From positions 434,001 through 498,000 of the forward strand of contig NZ_JABKDE010000002.1 in assembly GCF_013623835.1 (NCBI RefSeq): a stretch of 64,000 nt of DNA, read 5' to 3'. Source of the DNA: Brevibacterium oceani. GTDB lineage: Bacteria > Actinomycetota > Actinomycetes > Actinomycetales > Brevibacteriaceae. This document shows, piece by piece, positions 52,064-59,661 of the stretch. How positions within the stretch are numbered: the first letter of the stretch is position 1; each line of letters starts with the position of its first letter. The notes beneath the pieces were generated by a model. The model was not told the DNA's origin, did no database searches, and saw only the letters and a program-made list of their open reading frames with translations. The position numbers and the translations under genes were made by a program.

Positions 52064-54592
52064 TCAGACCTTGACCTCGTCGCCGTCCTTGAGGATGTCG
52101 GAGACGTCGGTGAAGGTCCATCCGGCGTTCTTCCACTCCGACGCCTCGACCCAGCGGGCCCGCCCCGGCCAGGCGCAGTAGGCTGCCTCGCCGATGAGGA
52201 TGCGGTCGCCCTCCACGCCCAGCACGATGCCGGTGTGACCGGCGGCCGAGGAGTTGGCGTGGCTGAACACCGAGTACGGCGTCGGCGTGTCCGAAGTCTT
52301 CTTGCCCATCGCGCTGGCCATCGACGCCGCCACATCCTTGCCGTTGCCCGGCGCGTAGCCCCCGGTGTAGGACGTGTACTTCGTGACGAAGTACCAGCTG
52401 AACGAGACGCAGTTCTCGATGTAGCTGCCGTTGCACTTGCCGGGGCCGCCACCGTTGAACTTCGACTGCAGGACCTCGTCGCCCTCCTTGTTGTAGAGCT
52501 CCATGAGGGCCTCGGCGTCCTCGAGCGACATGCCGCCCTCGGTCAGCGTGGCCGAGCCACCACCTTCCTCCTCCTCGCAGTTGCCGAGGACCGTGTTGAC
52601 GCCGCCCTCGATGCCGTCGAGGAGTCCGCCGATGATGTCGTTGATCTTTCCGGCGATCGAGTCGTCGACCTCCCAGCCGCTCATCTTCCCGTACCACATC
52701 TCGGCCTTGCTGGCTCGGCGCTCGGCCATCTCTGCGGTGTCCGCGGAGCGCTCCCACTTGTCGTGGAAGTAGAGCGCGGCCTCGCCGGGCGTGCCCTGCG
52801 AGGTCTCGACCATGCCAAGGAAGATGTCGCGATCAGAGGCGTTGTCCCCCTCAGCCATGAACGCGAGCTGGGCCTCGAGGGTCCACCAGTCCATGCCCTT
52901 GTCGGAGGCGTAGTCGCGCAGCATCGAGTTGCGGTCAAAGGTCCACTGGCCCAGACCGATGCCGTTGTTCGTGTTCTGCGCCGCCGACTTCTTCTCCGCC
53001 GTCATCGTGTAGGTCCGGACGGGGAAGTTCTGCACGCTCGCCGGGTCGATGCCCGACTCCGCGTCCCAGTTGCCCAGGATCCCGGCGATATTCTCGTCCG
53101 GCATGCCCCAGTCCTTGAGCACCGAGTACACGAGCCTCGCCTGCTCCTCGGCGTTCGCGTCGACCGGGCCGGTCTCGCCCGAGCCCCCGCCGCCGGAGAC
53201 TGTGCAGATCTGCGATCCGCTGTCGGCCGTGCCACCGGTGTACGCGGCCGAGTTGATGACGCCGGCGAAGAGCGTACCGACCATCGCGACCGCGCTGATA
53301 CCGGCGACAACACCCGAGGTCACCGCGGCTGCCGGAGCGACCGTCGCCCCGACCGTGATACCGAGCACTGCCCCGGCCCCCTTTGCGATGATCCCGCCCA
53401 TGAACACGAAGGGCGCGGCGATGGTCTTACCCAGCCACGCAAAGGCTGCGCCGATGAGCCCCCAGACGCCCATCGCAGCATTGATCGCGAGCGTCGCCAG
53501 CTGCAGCATGAGCAGCTGCAGCATCTTGAGCAGCTTCATGAGCATCATCAGGCCGGTGACCGGGGGAGCGGCGGCAGCGCCGCCTCCGAGGGCGGCCCCC
53601 TTCGCCACCTTCGTGCCCATGCCTTCGTCGTTCTTGCTCGTCCCGCCTGCGCCGAGGCGCTTGTCGGCGGGCTCGGCCGTCGGCGAGGCCTTGCCCAGGC
53701 CCTTGACCGCGTCCTTGCCGCCCTCCACCGCGACGTTCTTCGCCGCGCCGATGGCAGCACCCGGCAGCGCTCCGACGCCGCCGACGGCCGCGCCCTTCTC
53801 CGCCCCCGAGACGCCGCCTGCCACCGCGGCACCCGCGTAGCGCCCGACGTTCTGGCGGCCCTTGGACGAACCGTCGCCCTCGATCGCCTTCTTCGTCGCG
53901 CCGCCGGCGAGATTCGCCTTCGCACCGTCGAAGCCCTTGTTGGCCTTCTCCAGCGCACCGGCAGCCTTCCCGGCCGCCTCTGCGCCCTCCGCCGCCTTGC
54001 CGACCTTGTCAGCGGCGTCCCCGGCCTTGCCTGCGGTGTCAGCGGCACCCGCAGCCCCTGCGGCACCGGCGGCCTTGCCCGCCTTGTCTCCCGCGCCGCC
54101 GCCGGAGGTCGGTAGCTTCTTCGAGCTGCGTTCCCCGCCGGTCGACGTCGGGGCCGGCTGCTTCTGGCTGACGGGCCCCTTCTGGCCGGACGAGGCGGCC
54201 GGGCCGGCGCTCTTCTGACCCGCGCCCTTGGCCATGCGCTTACCGGCCGGCTGAGCCGCCGGCGAACCGCCGGCGGCTTTCTTCGCGCCCTTGCCCGCGT
54301 CCTTCACGCCTTCAGCTGCCACATTCTTGGCTGCGCCGACGGCAGCGCCCGGAGCGCTGCCCTTCTGCGCGCCGCCGACCGCGCCGGAAGTCGCCGCCCC
54401 CGTGTAGCGTCCAGCCGTCTGACGACCCTTACCGGGGCCGTCGCCGGACACGCTCTTCTCGACGGCCTTGCCCGCAGCGTTGCCCGCGGCTCCGTCAGTG
54501 CCCTTGCCGACCTTGTCGACGGCCTTCTCGGCCGCCTCGCCCGTGGCCGACTCGTTGGGCTCGTCAGGCTTCTTCGAGTCGCCAGTGGTCAT
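52064..54592 (-). CDS. Polytopic cell-wall hydrolase of the secretion channel
   Basis: An 842-residue protein. N-terminus (1-340): Gly/Ala/Lys-rich, with a duplicated unit near 48-120 and 238-318 (shared GKGRQ/SKGRQ, GRY-GAA, GAAKNVA). Then three to four membrane helices (about 345-455), a tail-lysozyme-like domain (about 485-640; GNWDAESGIDP gives the Glu, GIGLGQWTF) and a C-terminal CHAP-like cysteine peptidase domain (about 730-835; ENCVSFSWYF Cys, AGHTGIVLG His). It combines the roles of VirB6 (channel) and VirB1 (wall opening), as in Gram-positive TcpG/CwlT-like enzymes. Confidence 0.8.
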   Translation of the reverse strand: MTTGDSKKPDEPNESATGEAAEKAVDKVGKGTDGAAGNAAGKAVEKSVSGDGPGKGRQTAGRYTGAATSGAVGGAQKGSAPGAAVGAAKNVAAEGVKDAGKGAKKAAGGSPAAQPAGKRMAKGAGQKSAGPAASSGQKGPVSQKQPAPTSTGGERSSKKLPTSGGGAGDKAGKAAGAAGAAGAADTAGKAGDAADKVGKAAEGAEAAGKAAGALEKANKGFDGAKANLAGGATKKAIEGDGSSKGRQNVGRYAGAAVAGGVSGAEKGAAVGGVGALPGAAIGAAKNVAVEGGKDAVKGLGKASPTAEPADKRLGAGGTSKNDEGMGTKVAKGAALGGGAAAAPPVTGLMMLMKLLKMLQLLMLQLATLAINAAMGVWGLIGAAFAWLGKTIAAPFVFMGGIIAKGAGAVLGITVGATVAPAAAVTSGVVAGISAVAMVGTLFAGVINSAAYTGGTADSGSQICTVSGGGGSGETGPVDANAEEQARLVYSVLKDWGMPDENIAGILGNWDAESGIDPASVQNFPVRTYTMTAEKKSAAQNTNNGIGLGQWTFDRNSMLRDYASDKGMDWWTLEAQLAFMAEGDNASDRDIFLGMVETSQGTPGEAALYFHDKWERSADTAEMAERRASKAEMWYGKMSGWEVDDSIAGKINDIIGGLLDGIEGGVNTVLGNCEEEEGGGSATLTEGGMSLEDAEALMELYNKEGDEVLQSKFNGGGPGKCNGSYIENCVSFSWYFVTKYTSYTGGYAPGNGKDVAASMASAMGKKTSDTPTPYSVFSHANSSAAGHTGIVLGVEGDRILIGEAAYCAWPGRARWVEASEWKNAGWTFTDVSDILKDGDEVKV

Positions 54593-54610
54593 CGCGTCTG
54601 CCTCCTTTCG

Positions 54611-55930
54611 TCAGTAAAGGGTCGTGAGGACGCCCTCGTCGTCGCGGACGGAGCTGTTGGACTGCACATCGCGCAGGTCGACGTCGAGGGTGAGGAGGTT
54701 GAGCATGAGGGTCGACTGGTACGCGGTCTTGTCCCGCGAGTAGTCCGAGTAGGCCTGCGAGAGGTTGTTCATCACATTGATGAGGGGCCGCATCGTCACG
54801 TCGGAGTCCTGGTAGTCCTCGGTCAGGCTCGACCCGTCCGACAGCGTCCACTCGATGCCCGAGACGTCGCTCCTCTCGTCGTCCGAAAGCGTCTCGTCGC
54901 GCTTTCCCGCGAGGTACTCGGAGGTCGTCTGGCCGTTCGGGACGAGGACGTCGAGGTAGCCCTCGTAGACGTCGCCGGCCCGCCAGTTCACGTCGAAGCC
55001 GCCCGGCACGACGTGCTCGGTCTTCAGCTCCAGGGTCGACACGCCGTCCTCGGCCTCACCGGCCGAGTCGCCGACCACCTCGTCGCCCGCGATCGAGGCG
55101 GGAACCTCCGGCGGCCGCAGATACAGCCCGTCGGCCTTCGTGGTGTTGAGGTCCTCGGTGTAGGACTCGATCCGGGCGAGGTCGGAGCGCATCGCCTGCA
55201 GGCCGTTGTCGAGGTCCGCGCGCGCCTCCTCCTCCGCGTCCTTGAGGACGGTGTCGTAGTAGGCCCGGGCCGGGTCGAAGCTGAGCTCGTCGAGAGCGTT
55301 GACCTCCTTGACCCCGCTCGCCCCGGGATTGAAGAAGACCTGCCACTGGTCGTACTGCTGGAACGACGGGTCGCCTGCCGTCGCCTCCGCGGTCTCGTCC
55401 GATCCCGTCGCCTCGTCGTCGGCGTCGAAGGCCAGCTCCGAATTCGACCGGAGGGTGAGGTTGAGCACCTGCTGGTCGAACGGCTCCTCGGCCTCGAGGA
55501 CCATCCCGATGTACCCGGTCGAGCCGAACACGTGGAACTGCCCGGTGATGCCGGCGGTCTCCAGCGGCGCGGAGGACAGGTCGTCGTTCGAGCCGAGCAG
55601 GAACGCCTGGTAGTCGTCGGCCTGGTACGAAATCGGCGCGTCGTTGTCGAAGTGCATGAGCACGAGCGCCTTGTTCCGGTTCTCGTTGACGTAGATCCCG
55701 TCGACGTCGCCGCCGAGTCCCGTCTTCGAGGTCTCGAACTGAGTCGTGTACATCGCCCGTTCGCTCATCGCGTCCCGCCCCGCGGTGAACGCAGCTGCGC
55801 CCGACCCGGCGAGGACGACGGCCCCGACGACGGTGAAGAGGCTGAAGAAGACGCCGAAGCGCTCGATGGCGTGGTGGGAGTCGAGCTTCAGCTTCCTGCT
55901 GAAGGCGACCGCCTTGTCCTTGAATCCCAT
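54611..55930 (-). CDS. Bitopic membrane protein of the transfer region
   Basis: A 439-residue protein with one membrane helix (about 28-51) and a large acidic extracellular part with beta-rich and helical stretches. It begins MGFKDKAVAFSRKLKL. The stop lies 18 bases before the hydrolase gene. No family recognised; position between pilin-like and hydrolase genes supports an envelope role. Confidence 0.65.
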   Translation of the reverse strand: MGFKDKAVAFSRKLKLDSHHAIERFGVFFSLFTVVGAVVLAGSGAAAFTAGRDAMSERAMYTTQFETSKTGLGGDVDGIYVNENRNKALVLMHFDNDAPISYQADDYQAFLLGSNDDLSSAPLETAGITGQFHVFGSTGYIGMVLEAEEPFDQQVLNLTLRSNSELAFDADDEATGSDETAEATAGDPSFQQYDQWQVFFNPGASGVKEVNALDELSFDPARAYYDTVLKDAEEEARADLDNGLQAMRSDLARIESYTEDLNTTKADGLYLRPPEVPASIAGDEVVGDSAGEAEDGVSTLELKTEHVVPGGFDVNWRAGDVYEGYLDVLVPNGQTTSEYLAGKRDETLSDDERSDVSGIEWTLSDGSSLTEDYQDSDVTMRPLINVMNNLSQAYSDYSRDKTAYQSTLMLNLLTLDVDLRDVQSNSSVRDDEGVLTTLY

Positions 55931-55984
55931 GTCTGTGATCTCCCTGTTCGGTGATGCCGCGTCATGTCGTCACGACGCCGAGAA

Positions 55985-56039
55985 GACGAGAACCGGGCCG
56001 GTGAGAGGCATCTCGCCTCCGACCGACCCGGTTCTCGTC
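55985..56039 (-). terminator. Stem-loop between pilin-like gene and next gene
   Basis: GACGAGAACCGGG and CCCGGTTCTCGTC form a 13-bp stem. It probably lets the small pilin mRNA outnumber the downstream transcript by partial termination. Confidence 0.65.
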
Positions 56040-56077
56040 GACGGCGTGCGCCCGGTCGTGACTCGTGCCCCTGCGTG

Positions 56078-56467
56078 TCAGAACGGCAGGACCGACACGA
56101 CGTCGACGAGATGCTGCGCGATCACCGTCCCGGTGCCGTTGCCCAGGTCCTCGATGGTCGTCTTGCCGCCCTCGCCGATGCTGGAGATGAGGCTGAAGCC
56201 AGTCGCCGACAGCGCGCCGCCGACGATGATGAGCAGGGCGATGGTTCCCCAGCCCGACTGCTGCCCCGCCGTCTGCGGATTGGCCATCAGCTTCTTGATC
56301 AGGAGCACGCCGCCCCAGATCAGGCCGACGATGCCGAGCAGGGTGAGCAGACCGCCACCCCAGCCCTTGATCGTCGACTGCGCGTTCTCCAGGAACGTGC
56401 CGATGTCCCAGGCCGCCACCGGGTTCTGCTGAGCGAGGCTGATCGCCTCCAGAATGCTCGTGTCCAT
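56078..56467 (-). CDS. VirB2/TrbC-like pilin-type membrane protein
   Basis: A 129-residue protein with two membrane helices (about 38-60 and 73-97) separated by a short polar loop (MANPQTAGQQSG), the topology of VirB2/TrbC pilins and PrgI-like small channel proteins. It is first in the transfer transcript and is followed by a stem-loop, which fits a subunit needed in high copy. No classical long signal peptide. Family call is by topology. Confidence 0.65.
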   Translation of the reverse strand: MDTSILEAISLAQQNPVAAWDIGTFLENAQSTIKGWGGGLLTLLGIVGLIWGGVLLIKKLMANPQTAGQQSGWGTIALLIIVGGALSATGFSLISSIGEGGKTTIEDLGNGTGTVIAQHLVDVVSVLPF

Positions 56468-56542
56468 GGATCTTTCCTCTCGCCTTGTGTCGATTCGCTC
56501 GTGTGAGACTCCGTGAGTGATGCACGACAGACCACTCGCACC

Positions 56543-56582
56543 CTCTCTAAGAGATCATACAGGGCCATGTCCCCGATGTCTC
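56543..56582 (-). promoter_or_regulatory. Promoter of the transfer operon
   Basis: On the minus strand GAGACA (56582-56577), a 17-base spacer and TATGAT (56559-56554), followed by CTCTTAGAGAG. The segment 56543-56559 differs from the RNA polymerase promoter (33838-33853) mainly by one inserted base. Confidence 0.65.
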
Positions 56583-56655
56583 GCGTCAGCACTACGAGAC
56601 GAGTCGATGAAGAGGGTGCCGCCTGCGTGTCGCATGCAGTGCTTCCTCTCGCCGG

Positions 56656-56819
56656 CTCGTATACGTGCACTTCTGCATTGACCAATCTATCCCATTCGAC
56701 AGGCCAGTCATAGAACCACTCGGACGGCGAATCAGACGCAATGCGGAGTCAGCTGTCGAGTTGTCCTCGTATACGAGCCAAAACGTCGCCAAGTGCGACG
56801 CATCCGACTCATGTAGAAT
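56656..56819 (+). promoter_or_regulatory. Operator-like palindromes and promoter of the XRE gene
   Basis: CTCGTATACG occurs at 56656-56665 and, as a perfect 12-base palindrome CTCGTATACGAG, at 56766-56777. TAGAAT at 56814-56819 is a likely -10 for the XRE gene. The whole 474-base gap 56468-56941 between the divergent transfer operon and the XRE gene holds no other gene I can support. Confidence 0.55.
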
Positions 56820-56941
56820 CCGCAGTGAGGCGGTTGTCATCATGCGAAAACTGCACGACGAGCCTGGTTCTGGTCGAACGAGCCGGACCCCGCCCACCTC
56901 GGTCCAAGCCGATTCTGATGCGACAGGAGCCCCGCGAATCC

Positions 56942-57415
56942 ATGAACCCTCTGCCCTCGGATGTCTTCGCCCGCCGCCTACGTCAAGAGCGAGAGCGCCT
57001 GAGCATCAGCCAGGCCGAGTTGGCGAGGAGGATGGCGTCCCTGCTCGGCCAGAACGTCGAGTCGACGGCCATCACGAGGATCGAGCAGCAGACCCGGGCG
57101 GTGCGCCTCGACGAGGCCGTCACCGCGGCCATGGCGCTGGGCGTACCGCTCATCGCCCTTCTCAGCCGCGACGCCGCTCGTGACAACGAGGAGACGATCC
57201 AGACGACCCTCGCTGAGCTTGCTCTGGCGAAGCAGCAGTGGGAGGACCAGCGCACGGAGGTGGAGCGCCTGACCCGCCTCGTCCAGCGCCTGACTGGCCA
57301 AGGGGACGAGCTCCGTTCAGGCCCTACGGACCTCGACCCCGATCTCGCCCAGGCGATTGACGACCGGGTCCCCGACGAGGACGGGCAGCAGCCCCCTACA
57401 GTCCCAGGCGCATGA
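56942..57415 (+). CDS. XRE-family regulator with coiled-coil tail
   Basis: A 157-residue protein. The N-terminal HTH (about 8-72; SISQAELARRMA, ESTAITRIEQQTR) is of the Cro/C1 type with a following GVPLIALL turn. Residues about 85-120 are a coiled coil, suggesting a dimer, and the tail is acidic. It is divergent from the transfer operon and is the best candidate for the element's master repressor; the CTCGTATACG palindromes upstream, and one before the VirB8-like operon, are candidate binding sites. The 3' end overlaps the integrase gene by 20 bases. Confidence 0.8.
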   Translation: MNPLPSDVFARRLRQERERLSISQAELARRMASLLGQNVESTAITRIEQQTRAVRLDEAVTAAMALGVPLIALLSRDAARDNEETIQTTLAELALAKQQWEDQRTEVERLTRLVQRLTGQGDELRSGPTDLDPDLAQAIDDRVPDEDGQQPPTVPGA

Positions 57416-58586
57416 CACTGTTGCGCGCCGCCGGGTTGAACTCCCGGTCGTAGACGTCCACTGTTTCGGCACGGCTCCATCGGCCAGCGCGCATGATCTC
57501 CTCGGTGGTGGCTCCGTTGCGTCGCGCCTGCGTGACGTGGCCTGCCCTCAGCGAATGGAACCCGTAGGCCGAGGGGTCCATGCCCGCCTCGGACATGCGC
57601 CGGGCCAGCATCGTGTGCAGCGCGTCGCCGCTGATGCCGTCCCCGTGGATCCGCGCGTCCTTCCGATTGCGGTAGGTCGCCCGCAGCAGCGGGGCCCCGG
57701 AGGCAAGGTCAGCGCTGCTGATCAGGCCGGCCGCACCCTCGACTCCGCAGACGTGCACATCGAGGTCGTAGGCGTACAACTGCCGCATCGTCTCCCGCCG
57801 GCGAGCCCGTGCGTCGTCGATCCCGGCGACGCCGACCAGACGGATCCAGCGGTGCACCGCGCACGGAGCGCAGGTGCTCGGCGTCGACCCGAAGGGCAGG
57901 ACCACCACGTCCGGCAGCTCCCCGGCCTGATCAGCTTTCGACGCGCCCACTCGGACATGGATGCCGTCCTGCGGATGCAGCTCCAGGGACTTCAGTCGCA
58001 GAGACGCCGCCTCGGAGCGCCGCATCGCGCCGGCGAACCCGAGCCAGAGGGCGGCCGCGTCCCGAGCCGCGGACACGCCGTCCGGGTAGGCGTCGTGATC
58101 CATCGCCGCGATGATCCGCACGACGTCGTCGCGCAGCAGCGGCCTCTTCCGCTTCGGTCGAACGGCACGGAGCTTCGCCAGGCCCCGGACGAGGTCGGCC
58201 ACCGCACGGTGCCCGGTCGGATCGAGGTAGCCGTCCCTCACGTGACGACTCGCCACCCCTGCCAAGTACTGCCGGATGGTCGCTGTCGCGAAGCGGGGAG
58301 ACCCCCACTCGTCGACCTGTGTCGACATCCACGCGACGTACCAGCGCACCGACTCCGGGTGAGCGGGGAGAGGCTCGAGTGAGTGCGTCTCGCAGAAGGA
58401 CTCGAATGAGCGCCACGCCTTGTCGTAGGCCTTTCGGGTGTTGCCCGAGAGCGTGTGCGCCTCCAGTCCGCGCGAGACCTCCTCCAGCTCCTCGAGCTCG
58501 TCATCGATCTGAGGGTCCAGGATCCTCGGCGGCGCGCCGACCGCCGCCAGGTGCGTCCGCCGCCCGATTCCGCTTACCACGCTCAT
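57396..58586 (-). CDS. Tyrosine recombinase (integrase)
   Basis: A 396-residue protein. An N-terminal SAM-like core-binding domain (about 40-140; TRKAYDKAWRSFESFC) is followed by the catalytic domain with Arg189/190 (GAMRRSE), HSLR (His344, Arg347), Trp370 in the GRWS position of the second His, and nucleophile Tyr379 (VDVYDRE). A CAPCAV Cys pair near 265 is an uncommon insertion. Start ATG 58586 (MSVVSGIG). It integrates and excises the element. The attachment site is probably close to one of its ends, but is not identified. Confidence 0.85.
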   Translation of the reverse strand: MSVVSGIGRRTHLAAVGAPPRILDPQIDDELEELEEVSRGLEAHTLSGNTRKAYDKAWRSFESFCETHSLEPLPAHPESVRWYVAWMSTQVDEWGSPRFATATIRQYLAGVASRHVRDGYLDPTGHRAVADLVRGLAKLRAVRPKRKRPLLRDDVVRIIAAMDHDAYPDGVSAARDAAALWLGFAGAMRRSEAASLRLKSLELHPQDGIHVRVGASKADQAGELPDVVVLPFGSTPSTCAPCAVHRWIRLVGVAGIDDARARRRETMRQLYAYDLDVHVCGVEGAAGLISSADLASGAPLLRATYRNRKDARIHGDGISGDALHTMLARRMSEAGMDPSAYGFHSLRAGHVTQARRNGATTEEIMRAGRWSRAETVDVYDREFNPAARNSVMRLGL

Positions 58587-58747
58587 GACTCCAGTGTCTC
58601 CCACCGACCACCGATCAGTCATGGGGCAACCGGTCGGGTGTCTGGTAAGTGCGCTTATCGGGGCATGGACGCGACGAAGTGTCGCGTGAGCCGGAGGCGG
58701 CATGAAATAGCTCTCGTCACATCGGGGCATCAGTGTGGTGGCGCGGC

Positions 58748-58765
58748 TATCCTGAACATATGTTC
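58748..58765 (+). promoter_or_regulatory. -10 and LexA-like palindrome
   Basis: TATCCT (58748-58753) is followed by GAACATATGTTC (58754-58765), a perfect palindrome with the GAAC-N4-GTTC core of Gram-positive LexA (SOS) boxes. It overlaps the expected transcription start of the 58783 gene. Outer bases differ from the mycobacterial consensus, so regulation by LexA is tentative. Confidence 0.5.
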
Positions 58766-58782
58766 TCGACGATGAGTTCACC

Positions 58783-59238
58783 GTGAGCGTCTGCGCGGTC
58801 GTGTGGTGCGATCGAGACGCCGTGGCGCGGGGCCTGTGCGAAAGGTGCTACGCCAGGTACAAGCGCGGGCTCGGCCCGAACAGTACCCGGCGATATACGA
58901 CTCGGGAAACGAAGGAGCTAGTGCGTACGGAAGCGACGCAACGCCGTGAGGCCGGTGAAAGCATCGCTGACATCGCGGCCTCGTTGGGTGTGAACGAATC
59001 AACGATGGGCAAATGGTTCCGGGCCTGGGGCGTACGACCATCGGTTGGAGAATACGGTCGGTCGTTTGCACAGAATCAATGGAAAAGGTGGACCCGCGAC
59101 GACGCGGAGATCGCTTTCACGCGTACTGATCTATCGATTGCCGAACGCGCTGTGCTCTTGAAGCGCTCGTACACAGCTGTGTCTGGATTCATCCACGAAT
59201 ATCGACAGCGACCGGGCGATCCGTACGGTATCAAGTAG
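58783..59238 (+). CDS. Zinc-knuckle and HTH DNA-binding protein
   Basis: A 151-residue protein, GTG start. The N-terminal zinc motif (CAVVWCDRDAVARGLCERCY) is followed by an HTH (SIADIAASLGVNESTMGKWF) and a second helical region (DLSIAERAVLLKRSYTAV) of the type seen in phage and plasmid DNA-binding proteins. A LexA-like box overlaps its promoter, so it may link DNA damage to element excision or control. It lies divergently beside the integrase gene. Confidence 0.65.
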   Translation: MSVCAVVWCDRDAVARGLCERCYARYKRGLGPNSTRRYTTRETKELVRTEATQRREAGESIADIAASLGVNESTMGKWFRAWGVRPSVGEYGRSFAQNQWKRWTRDDAEIAFTRTDLSIAERAVLLKRSYTAVSGFIHEYRQRPGDPYGIK

Positions 59239-59308
59239 CATGCACCGGATGCATACGGTTGTCGATGACGAAACCTGCGTGGGCCCTCGTGCATGCTTCT
59301 CGTGGAAA

Positions 59309-59584
59309 CTAGTTGCCGGACTTGCCCTCCCACCACACGTCATCAGGATGTAGCCACTTGCCGAGCGTATTCACCCGTCGATCGCGCGTCCGAACGAAAA
59401 TTGCGGCACCGGCGTCAAGACGCAGCGCCTCGCCGTCAAGCCATTGTTCGCCATCATCAGCAAACACGAACCGAGCCCGGATGGAGATGGGTCGTCGATC
59501 CGGGAGATCTCGCGCCGGGAGCGCATTAAGAACTTTCTGCCAGTATCTCCATGTCGCTGTCCCATGTCGATTAGATTCGATCAC
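59309..59584 (-). CDS. Hypothetical protein
   Basis: A 91-residue frame from GTG 59584 with beta-rich content (RARFVFADDGEQWLDGEALRL). Local G+C is lower than in the core of the element. No clear ribosome binding site; real coding is likely but not certain. The flanking stretches 59239-59308 and 59585-59661 hold nothing else I can support. Confidence 0.4.
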   Translation of the reverse strand: MIESNRHGTATWRYWQKVLNALPARDLPDRRPISIRARFVFADDGEQWLDGEALRLDAGAAIFVRTRDRRVNTLGKWLHPDDVWWEGKSGN

Positions 59585-59661
59585 GCGTTCTATTATGCGC
59601 CCAAGCTGCCCAGTTTTCTACTCATGAGCACGTTTACGGGATCCCATGGCAATCTGGTGAC

